Below are positions 1 to 6,095 of a stretch of 18,573 bases of DNA, one piece after another. Source of the DNA: Candidatus Peribacteria bacterium (lineage in GTDB: Bacteria; Patescibacteriota; Gracilibacteria; UBA1369; GCA-2718715). Under the pieces are notes generated by a model that worked only from the letters and a program-made list of their open reading frames with translations, was not told where the DNA came from and did no database searches. The first letter of the stretch is position 1. Each line of letters begins with the position of its first letter. The stretch spans positions 1 through 18,573 of the forward strand of contig CALQZM010000011.1 in assembly GCA_943349385.1 (NCBI GenBank). The letters are read 5' to 3'. Position numbers and translations under genes: made by a program.

Positions 1-1
1 T

Positions 2-580
2 TCTAAAGAAAACAGTCTAAAAGATTTAACTATACAACCTAACCAATACTTAATAATCAAGGATTACTCACTTCCAAATTCAAACGCTATTATAAATTTA
101 ATTGACCCAAGTAATAAAACTATAAGTAGTGTCGAGTACGAAAAAGCACTCGAGGGCAAATCCTACAGCTTAGTAAATAAAGACTTTCTTTGGACTGAAT
201 ACCTAACTCCAGAAAAAGCAAATCCAAAAAGCAGTAATATAAGAGGAAAAATCACAAATTTAGACACTACAAATCAAATTATAACTATTAACAGCCTACA
301 AGATCAAGAAACTTATAAAGTACTAGCAACTCAAGAGCAAATAACAAAACTGGCCCTTAAAAAATATATTGAAGCTAAAATACTTCAATATGAAAATAAA
401 AATATACTGCTAGAAATAAATAAAATTGAGGAATATGAATCATCAGAAAACAAAAAATCACCAAATATAATTTTTATCACAATTACTACATTAATAATAT
501 TATCGTTATTAGGACTCGGATTAATCTTTCAAAATCAAATAAAAAATGTAATGATTGAAGCATCTAAATACTTTAAATGA
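2..580 (+). CDS. Lamin-tail-domain (LTD) protein with C-terminal membrane anchor, 5'-truncated
   Basis: The frame is open from the window edge and ends at TGA 578-580, leaving 192 residues of a longer protein. Residues 1 to about 75 look like the end of a lamin-tail domain: a LPNSNAIINLID strand pair, a later SSVEY strand, G-K-S-Y, then a W-T-E-Y-L-TP-x-x-x-N ending, matching the family pattern 'L.N.g..v.L.d..g..v..v.y ... w.wt...TPg..N'. A segment beginning RGKITNLDTTNQIITINS resembles the first strands of an OB-like fold. After a charged stretch, one hydrophobic helix (starting NIIFITITTLIILSLL) lies near the C-terminus, with a short basic tail. LTD proteins in bacteria are commonly exported or surface-associated; here the anchor implies the LTD lies on one side of the membrane and the tail on the other. 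The stop overlaps the polX start (ATGA), so the two are probably co-transcribed and translationally coupled. The LTD call is fairly sure, the OB-like call is tentative, and the N-terminal part is not visible. Confidence 0.72.
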   Translation, partial: SKENSLKDLTIQPNQYLIIKDYSLPNSNAIINLIDPSNKTISSVEYEKALEGKSYSLVNKDFLWTEYLTPEKANPKSSNIRGKITNLDTTNQIITINSLQDQETYKVLATQEQITKLALKKYIEAKILQYENKNILLEINKIEEYESSENKKSPNIIFITITTLIILSLLGLGLIFQNQIKNVMIEASKYFK

Positions 581-2316
581 TAAACCAAGAACTAGCTAAA
601 ATTTTCGACACTTTCGCCGACATTTTAGAAATACAAGACAACGCAAAGAACAAGTTTAAAATTAGAGCTTATCGTCAAGCTTCGCTAACAATCCAGAATT
701 TACCTAAAGAAATAACGGACTACATAGACTTAGAAAATGAAAAATTCAAAGAGGACATCCCTGGATTTGGCGAAGCTATTAGACATAAAAGCCTTGAGTA
801 TATTAAAACCAAAAAAGTTACAGAACTAGAAGCTTTAAAACTTACTATTCCTGCAGGACTTCTTGAAATGCTAGAAATTAAAAACCTAGGTCCTAAAAAA
901 GTAAAAAAATTCTATCAAGAATTAAACATTGGCTCTGTTAAAGCCTTAAAAAAAGCCATTCAAGATGGAGAAGTTCAAAAACTTGAAGGCCTGGGCGAAA
1001 AAAGTGCAGCAAAAATATTAGACTCAATTATTAATCACGAACAATATTCTTCTAGAATTCCAATAGGGTTAATTTACCCGACTCTAAAAGAAATTGAATC
1101 CTACATGCTAAAGCATCCCAAAGTTTTAAAAGCAGTAATAGCCGGATCGGCAAGAAGATTCCAAGACACTATTGGAGATATAGACCTACTAGTAACTTCT
1201 AAAACTGAAGACCGTTCACAAATTATAGAACATTTCAAATTATTACCCTTTATGCAGCAAATAGAAGCAGAAGGAGAAACAAAAGTAACAGCCCGACTAA
1301 ACAATGGCTTACAAATTGACTTAAGACTTGTTCAAAAAAATGAGTTTGGCGCGGCTATGCAATATTTTACAGGGAACAAATCCCACAATGTAAAATTACG
1401 CACAATAGCTAAAAATAAAGGTTACAAAATAAATGAATACGGAATTTTTGAAATCGATACAAATAAAAAAGTTGGTGGAGAATTTGAAAACGCAATTTAT
1501 GAAGTAGTAGGCTTAAACTATGTTGAACCACAACTAAGACAAGGTAACATTGAACTAGATTCCGACACTAATCAAAACCTTCCAACCCTTATCAATATCA
1601 CAGACATCAAAGGTGACCTACATACCCACTCAACCTATTCAGACGGAGCCAACAGCATTGAAGAAATGGCCTTAAAAGCCAAGCAGCTGGGATACGAATA
1701 CATCGGAATTACCGATCACTCGCCAAATTTAAGAGTCGCAAATGGTTTAAACAAAGAGCAATTACTACAAAAAAAACACGAAATCGAAAAACTTAAAAAT
1801 AAATTAAACTTCAATATTTTATACGGAACCGAAGTCGACATTCTAAACAATGGTGAATTAGACTACGATAACCAAATCTTAAGCGAATTTGATATCGTAA
1901 TTGCCTCTATTCACTCAAATTTAGAAAAAGACACTACTAATAGGATATTAGCCGCAATGCAAAATCCCTATGTTCACATAATTGGACATCCAACCACCCG
2001 GATTATAGGAAAAAGAGAAGGTTCCCCACTTAATATAAACGAAATTTTCAAAATGGCAGAACAAACACAAACAATACTAGAATGCAATGCTCAACCCACA
2101 AGATTAGACTTACCAAGTAATTTGGTACTTGAAGCAAAGCAAAAATACCAATTAAAATTCACCCTTAATACAGACGCTCACAATAGCAAAGGGCTAGAAT
2201 TGATGGAACTAGGAGTTAACTATTTTAAAAGAGGTTGGCTTAGCAAAGAAGATATTATCAACACATACAATTCAGCAGAACTAACTAAAATATTAAAAAG
2301 AAAAACAAATAAATAA
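577..2316 (+). CDS. polX: DNA polymerase X family protein with PHP domain (PolX)
   Basis: The 579-residue product has the size and domain order of bacterial PolX (about 570 residues). Order: N-terminal 8-kDa-like helix-hairpin-helix region (residues 1-90), a second HhH region (about 95-150, with N-L-G-P-K-K and G-L-G-E-K-S loops), the polymerase-beta nucleotidyltransferase core (about 160-320) and a C-terminal PHP phosphoesterase domain (about 343-579). The polymerase core has A-G-S-A-R-R at 189-194, the metal-binding aspartates D201 and D203 in GDIDLL, and a third in QIDLR (D248). The PHP domain has DLHTHS (H349, H351), ITDHS (D380, H381), and later ASIHS, IIGHP and NTDAH motifs, so its metal site looks intact. 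Bacterial PolX fills short gaps in base-excision repair, and the PHP domain gives 3'-5' exonuclease and AP-site processing activity. The ATG overlaps the upstream stop by 4 bases and no Shine-Dalgarno is visible, which fits translational coupling. Confidence 0.95.
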   Translation: MINQELAKIFDTFADILEIQDNAKNKFKIRAYRQASLTIQNLPKEITDYIDLENEKFKEDIPGFGEAIRHKSLEYIKTKKVTELEALKLTIPAGLLEMLEIKNLGPKKVKKFYQELNIGSVKALKKAIQDGEVQKLEGLGEKSAAKILDSIINHEQYSSRIPIGLIYPTLKEIESYMLKHPKVLKAVIAGSARRFQDTIGDIDLLVTSKTEDRSQIIEHFKLLPFMQQIEAEGETKVTARLNNGLQIDLRLVQKNEFGAAMQYFTGNKSHNVKLRTIAKNKGYKINEYGIFEIDTNKKVGGEFENAIYEVVGLNYVEPQLRQGNIELDSDTNQNLPTLINITDIKGDLHTHSTYSDGANSIEEMALKAKQLGYEYIGITDHSPNLRVANGLNKEQLLQKKHEIEKLKNKLNFNILYGTEVDILNNGELDYDNQILSEFDIVIASIHSNLEKDTTNRILAAMQNPYVHIIGHPTTRIIGKREGSPLNINEIFKMAEQTQTILECNAQPTRLDLPSNLVLEAKQKYQLKFTLNTDAHNSKGLELMELGVNYFKRGWLSKEDIINTYNSAELTKILKRKTNK

Positions 2317-2358
2317 TGCGGCAAGCCCAATTCAAAATGGTCGCTTTCAATATAGCCG

Positions 2359-2392
2359 AAATAATTAAATAATATATACTTGTTAATTATTT
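2359..2392. promoter_or_regulatory. 10-bp AT-only inverted repeat enclosing a -10-like box upstream of nrnA
   Basis: AAATAATTAA at 2359-2368 is the exact reverse complement of TTAATTATTT at 2383-2392. The 14-nt spacer contains TATACT (2375-2380), a good -10 hexamer, which would start transcription near 2387, about 9 nt before the GTG start of nrnA. No -35 hexamer is seen at the right distance. The arms hold only A and T, so a chance occurrence in this AT-rich DNA is quite possible. It could be an operator, a weak hairpin ending polX transcription, or nothing. Confidence 0.35.
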
Positions 2393-2395
2393 TTC

Positions 2396-3361
2396 GTGAA
2401 CCCAACAAACTACTCAATACATCAAGACATAAAACAGCATCTTTTCAGCAAAGAGTATGTTGCAATCATTCCACACAGATCCCCAGATGGCGACGCCATA
2501 GGAAGCGCACTAGCCTTAAAAAAAGCAATCCAACAGTTTCATGATAATGTAGAGATTTTTTGCGTAGACCCAGCTCCGAGCTATACCCACTTTTTAGATG
2601 GATCTTTACAAATAAGTCCAAACTTAAACACAAATATTTATAAGCTAATCTGCTTTGTTGATTGCGGAAGTTCAAGTATGAGTGAGTTCGAAACAAAAAT
2701 CCCCAATCTATTTAAGGATCCAACACTCACAATTATTAACATCGACCACCATAAATCCAACGATTTATATGGAAAATACAACTTAGTTGACACTTTCTCT
2801 GCCTCTACGACTGAAATACTGTTTAATTTATTTAAAATTTGGAACATAACAATTACCAAAAACATAGCGCAAGACTTACTAACTGGAATCCACTTCGACA
2901 CAGGAAGCTTTAAACATCCTAACACTACAACTCAATCCTTAAAAATTGCATCAGAACTTACCAAGCTAGGAGCCAGCAACAATTTAATCCACAAACAATT
3001 ATTCAAAATTTCGAACTCTAGCAAATTAAAATTATGGGGAAATGTTTTAACAAATAGTTATATCTCTAAACAAAAAATTCTTACTTCTATAGTTACTAAC
3101 TCGGATCTACAAAAATATAATTCTACCTCAAAAGATCTAGAAGGAATAATTGATTACCTAAACACAGTCCCAAATAAAAAATTTTCAATGCTTTTAACTG
3201 AAGACAAAAACAATGGGATCAAAGCCTCAATCCGTACTATCAACAATGCCTACGATCTAAGCAAAATAGCAGCAATCTTCGGAGGCGGAGGGCATAAAAT
3301 GGCCTCCGGCTTTCGCATAGAAGGACACTTTGAACAAGAAATAGTAAATAAAATTGTATAA
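2396..3361 (+). CDS. nrnA: DHH/DHHA1 phosphoesterase, NrnA-like (nanoRNase / pAp phosphatase)
   Basis: The 321-residue product is full length for NrnA. The N-terminal DHH domain has the metal ligands in order: H27-x-x-x-D31-G-D33 (motif I), D89 in FVDCG (motif II), D117-H118-H119 (motif III) and D168 in HFDTG (motif IV). The C-terminal DHHA1 domain carries the substrate-binding GGGGHKMASG loop at 296-305. The family degrades 2-5-nt RNA (nanoRNA) to mononucleotides and often also dephosphorylates 3'-phosphoadenosine 5'-phosphate in the cytosol, which suits a small genome that must recycle nucleotides. The start is GTG at 2396; a stop-free upstream ATG in this frame is not visible, and the residues from here match the usual short N-terminal helix before motif I. 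There is no Shine-Dalgarno. It lies 79 bp after polX and converges with the VIT-like gene. Which substrate it prefers cannot be told from sequence alone. Confidence 0.9.
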   Translation: MNPTNYSIHQDIKQHLFSKEYVAIIPHRSPDGDAIGSALALKKAIQQFHDNVEIFCVDPAPSYTHFLDGSLQISPNLNTNIYKLICFVDCGSSSMSEFETKIPNLFKDPTLTIINIDHHKSNDLYGKYNLVDTFSASTTEILFNLFKIWNITITKNIAQDLLTGIHFDTGSFKHPNTTTQSLKIASELTKLGASNNLIHKQLFKISNSSKLKLWGNVLTNSYISKQKILTSIVTNSDLQKYNSTSKDLEGIIDYLNTVPNKKFSMLLTEDKNNGIKASIRTINNAYDLSKIAAIFGGGGHKMASGFRIEGHFEQEIVNKIV

Positions 3362-3402
3362 GTTTAAAAGGCAGAACAATACATTAAACATGTATTTAAA
3401 CT
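3361..3402. terminator. Nested inverted repeats between convergent genes, possible bidirectional terminator
   Basis: AGTTTAAA (3361-3368) pairs with TTTAAACT (3395-3402), and inside it AATACAT (3378-3384) pairs with ATGTATT (3390-3396) around a 5-nt loop; the two cannot form together in full. The repeats span the 34-bp gap between the stop codons of the convergent nrnA and VIT-like genes. On the + strand the structure is followed by a T-rich run (ATTTTTC). The stems are almost all A-T, so a working intrinsic terminator is uncertain. Confidence 0.35.
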
Positions 3403-3914
3403 AATTTTTCTACAAAGAATCCAACGTAATAAGCTATTAAAGCAGCTAATCCACCAATAGTCATTGTTTGCAAACCTGCAAAAAGTTTTGATGTATTTAC
3501 AACTTTTCCTTTAATTACTCCAATTAAAAATAGTGAAGCTAAAGTAATTACTACAGTAAATATAAAAGTTCCATCAAGTGTTAACTTGAGCATTGGTCCA
3601 ACTATATAACCTAATAGCGGTATTAAACCCAAAGCATTAAAAGACATAAAGGTATACAGCCCACCTTTAATTGGATTAATGTCAGTAAGATCTTTGTTTG
3701 TGTTTTTCAAATGATCAACTTGGGCTTTATCGCTTAGATATTTTCCCACACCCATCGAAAATCCATCACCCAACAAATTTGCGAATCCAAGTATTAAAAT
3801 AATAGTAGCCGACAAATTAGCACCCTGGACACCACTCACAACAGCAAAAGTAGTTACTACGCCATCGATTGAGCCGTATACAAAATCCGGTAACCAATTA
3901 TACTTTTGCTTCAT
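3396..3914 (-). CDS. Short VIT1/CCC1-family iron/manganese transporter
   Basis: The 172-residue product has the hallmarks of the VIT1/CCC1 family (formerly DUF125): the DGVVTTFAVVSGVQGA motif of helix 1 at 17-32 and FANLLGDGFSMGVGKYLS of helix 2 at 44-61. About five membrane segments can be drawn: 14-35, 37-55, 87-108, 115-135 and 147-168. Family members move Fe2+ or Mn2+ out of the cytosol, usually by proton antiport, and so protect against metal overload. Most bacterial and plant members are about 230 residues or more, with a long acidic metal-binding loop between helices 2 and 3; here that loop is only about 25 residues (62-86) and not notably Glu-rich, so the cytosolic metal-capture domain is missing. 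The ATG overlaps the stop of the upstream 93-residue gene by one base (TAATG), so translation is probably coupled. It is the last gene of the typA operon. The metal specificity is inferred from family only. Confidence 0.82.
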   Translation of the reverse strand: MKQKYNWLPDFVYGSIDGVVTTFAVVSGVQGANLSATIILILGFANLLGDGFSMGVGKYLSDKAQVDHLKNTNKDLTDINPIKGGLYTFMSFNALGLIPLLGYIVGPMLKLTLDGTFIFTVVITLASLFLIGVIKGKVVNTSKLFAGLQTMTIGGLAALIAYYVGFFVEKLV

Positions 3915-4195
3915 TATTTTTGAACAGTAATTAATTCTAATATTTTCGCACTTAACATTGCCGTTAAATTAGCTGGATTGTTCTCGTCAGGAAACCTACT
4001 ACGAACATCTATTTGTCTAGGTATAGCGTTACCACCAGTTGAAAAAACAACATCATAACCCAGCATACTGGCAGCCTCTGTTATCAATAACGTATTATCA
4101 GTGCCTAATGAGTCGAAAGCGATTGGATGCGTACCTTTAATGGCACGACCACCGCAATCTATTGTTTCTGATCCTGTATCTATTGAATCAATCAT
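3914..4195 (-). CDS. Conserved-looking 93-residue protein of unknown function in the typA operon
   Basis: I do not recognise this family. The product is short, soluble and acidic-to-neutral, with one cysteine near residue 14 (T-I-D-C-G-G-R), a GTHPIAFDSLGTDN stretch, a central hydrophobic ASMLGYDVVFSTGGN segment and an alpha-helical C-terminus (LTAMLSAKILELI). There is no signal peptide, membrane helix or obvious nuclease or HTH motif. It is very likely a real gene: it starts 21 bp after the typA stop, ends overlapping the next start by one base, and its glycine/aspartate-rich composition is ordinary for a folded protein. The ATG at 4195 has no Shine-Dalgarno before it. Its position between a ribosome-associated GTPase and a metal exporter suggests an accessory or stress role, but this is only context. 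Confidence 0.65.
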   Translation of the reverse strand: MIDSIDTGSETIDCGGRAIKGTHPIAFDSLGTDNTLLITEAASMLGYDVVFSTGGNAIPRQIDVRSRFPDENNPANLTAMLSAKILELITVQK

Positions 4196-4215
4196 AAATA
4201 TATAAAATTAAATTA

Positions 4216-5988
4216 TTATCTTTTTCGTTCACCTTCTCTTAAAACTTTCTTTCTCAAACGAATGTTCATCGGAGTAATTTCAAGATATTCATCTTCAGCT
4301 AAAATTTCAAGTCCACGCTCTAAACTTACATCAAATGGTGGAGTTAAGGTAATCGCATCATCAGTTCCTGAAGCTCTTACATTTGAAAGTTTTTTACCTT
4401 TAGTAGGATTCACCATCAAGTCGTTACCTTTTGATACATTTCCTATAATTTGCCCTTCATAAACATCAACATTCGGGTTGATATACAAAGTACCTCGCTC
4501 TTGAAGAGAAAATAATGCATAACCTAAAGCTTTTCCAGCAATCATAGAAACCATAGCTCCTAGTTCACGTTTTTCAATATTTCCAACGTGCGGCTTAAAC
4601 CCAATTACTCGAGCCGCCATAATTCCTTCGCCACGAGTATCCATTATAAATTGACCTCTGTAGCCTAATAAACCACGAGTAGGAATTTCAAATATTAATC
4701 TAGTTAGACCATGTTCTGGTCCCATGTGAATCATTTGACCTTTTAATTTTGAAACTTTTTCAATAACTACACCAGTATAAGCATCAGGTATATCGATACT
4801 TAGTTCCTCAAATGGCTCAAGTTTAACACCATCTTCTTCTTTAATAATAACTTGAGGCTGAGCAACTTGCATTTCAAAACCTTCACGTCGCATGTTTTCA
4901 AGTAAAACAGCAATGTGCATTTCACCTCTTCCAAAAATTCTAAAAAAGTCACCATCTCCATAATCCACCTTAAGACCTACGTTAACTTCTAGCTCTTTTT
5001 CTAACCTGTCTCGAATTTGACGAGTAGTAACAAATTTTCCTTCTTTACCAGCAAAAGGAGAATTATTTACAAATAAATCAACCGAGATCGTCGGTTCGTC
5101 TATAGTAATAGCAGGGAGCGCTTCAGGATTTTCAACCGAAGAAATTGTTTCACCAATATAAATATCTGGAATACCAGCTATCATTACTATATCGCCAGCC
5201 ATAGCTTCAGAAACTTCTGTTTTTTCGAATCCCTCAAAAGAAAACAATTTAGTAATTGTGCCTGTTCGAGTAACACCCTCATTATTTTTGATATAAACTT
5301 TCGATCCACTTTTAGCGATACCTTCATAAATCCTACCTACTGCTAAACGGCCTAAGTAGTTGTCATATCCTAAATTAAAAGGCTGCATTCTAAAAGGCTT
5401 AGTAGTGTCATTCTCAGCCAATTTTACATTTTCAAGTACAGTATCTAATAACGGATTTAAATTTACAGACTCATCACCTAAATTTTTCATAGCAAGACCT
5501 TTCACTCCAACCGCATAAACAGTTACGAAGTCTAATTGTTGATCATTTGCACCTAAATCCATAAATAATTCAAGAACCATTTCATGCACAACCTCTGGAC
5601 GAGCAGCTGGTTTATCAACTTTATTAATAACCACAATTGGCTTAAGACCTAACTCTAGGGATTTTTTAAGTACAAACTTAGTTTGGGGCATCGGACCTTC
5701 TTGAGCGTCAACAATCAGTAATACAGAGTCAATTGAACGCAATACTCGCTCTACCTCTGAACCAAAATCAGCATGCCCAGGAGTGTCAACTATATTAATT
5801 TTTGTGTCTTTATAGTACAAAGCTGTATTTTTAGCGTAAATTGTAATTCCTCTCTCTTGTTCTAAAGCATTAGAATCCATACTCTGAGAGTCATCTTTAA
5901 CCATTCCATTTTGCCTTAGTAACGCATCTGTCAAAGTAGTTTTACCATGATCCACGTGGGCGATAATTGCTATGTTTCTTATTTGCAT
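4216..5988 (-). CDS. typA: Ribosome-associated translational GTPase TypA/BipA
   Basis: The 590-residue product has the full EF-G-like layout of TypA. The GTPase domain has G1 AHVDHGKT (10-17), G2 RGIT (46-49), G3 DTPGH (68-72) and G4 NKVD (122-125). A beta-barrel domain II follows (about 200-290), then the domain III/V equivalents and the TypA-specific C-terminal domain containing GLTRLIFEIPTRGLLGYR. Typical length is 605-615, so it is slightly compact but complete. TypA binds the 70S ribosome near the A site and helps 50S assembly and growth under cold or nutrient stress. It heads a minus-strand operon with the 93-residue gene and the VIT-like transporter. A clear promoter starts about 20 nt upstream of the ATG, with a palindrome over the -10, suggesting repressor control. 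No Shine-Dalgarno is visible in that short leader. Confidence 0.96.
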   Translation of the reverse strand: MQIRNIAIIAHVDHGKTTLTDALLRQNGMVKDDSQSMDSNALEQERGITIYAKNTALYYKDTKINIVDTPGHADFGSEVERVLRSIDSVLLIVDAQEGPMPQTKFVLKKSLELGLKPIVVINKVDKPAARPEVVHEMVLELFMDLGANDQQLDFVTVYAVGVKGLAMKNLGDESVNLNPLLDTVLENVKLAENDTTKPFRMQPFNLGYDNYLGRLAVGRIYEGIAKSGSKVYIKNNEGVTRTGTITKLFSFEGFEKTEVSEAMAGDIVMIAGIPDIYIGETISSVENPEALPAITIDEPTISVDLFVNNSPFAGKEGKFVTTRQIRDRLEKELEVNVGLKVDYGDGDFFRIFGRGEMHIAVLLENMRREGFEMQVAQPQVIIKEEDGVKLEPFEELSIDIPDAYTGVVIEKVSKLKGQMIHMGPEHGLTRLIFEIPTRGLLGYRGQFIMDTRGEGIMAARVIGFKPHVGNIEKRELGAMVSMIAGKALGYALFSLQERGTLYINPNVDVYEGQIIGNVSKGNDLMVNPTKGKKLSNVRASGTDDAITLTPPFDVSLERGLEILAEDEYLEITPMNIRLRKKVLREGERKR

Positions 5989-6001
5989 GAAAAATATTTA
6001 A

Positions 6002-6029
6002 TTTATGTCGACTATTTATACGACATAAA
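6002..6029. promoter_or_regulatory. Perfect 9-bp palindrome over the typA -10 box, candidate operator
   Basis: TTTATGTCG (6002-6010) and CGACATAAA (6021-6029) are exact reverse complements separated by 10 nt (6011-6020). The -10 hexamer of the typA promoter lies in the spacer, so the palindrome covers the -10 and the start site. This is the classical placement for a dimeric repressor. It has two internal C-G pairs per arm (GTCG/CGAC), so it is less likely a chance AT palindrome than others in this window. It does not resemble the standard Fur box. The regulator is not in view, and I saw no second copy of the arm pair in this window. Confidence 0.5.
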
Positions 6030-6044
6030 AGGCTAAAAAGTCAA
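6015..6044 (-). promoter_or_regulatory. Sigma-70-type promoter of the typA operon
   Basis: On the minus strand, TTGACT (6044-6039) is the -35 box and TATAAA (6020-6015) the -10 box, with an 18-nt spacer: five of six consensus matches in each box. Transcription would start near 6008, giving a 5' leader of about 20 nt before the typA ATG at 5988. This is the strongest promoter I can see in the window. Confidence 0.7.
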
Positions 6045-6076
6045 CCTGTAACTTGATTTTCGTTAGACAAATCTGC

Positions 6077-6092
6077 GTTTTTTACAAAAAAC
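6077..6092. repeat. T6/A6 hairpin just after the SLH-CAP stop
   Basis: GTTTTTT (6077-6083) and AAAAAAC (6086-6092) are reverse complements with only two bases between them, beginning four bases after the SLH-CAP stop. A two-base loop is too small to close fully, so only a shorter stem could form. It may be a weak end signal for the upstream operon, but its stem has just one G-C pair. Confidence 0.25.
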
Positions 6093-6095
6093 AAG

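Noticed and set aside
2638..2925. 95-codon minus-strand frame inside nrnA.
   Set aside because: It covers the DHH domain region in antisense and shows no recognisable feature.
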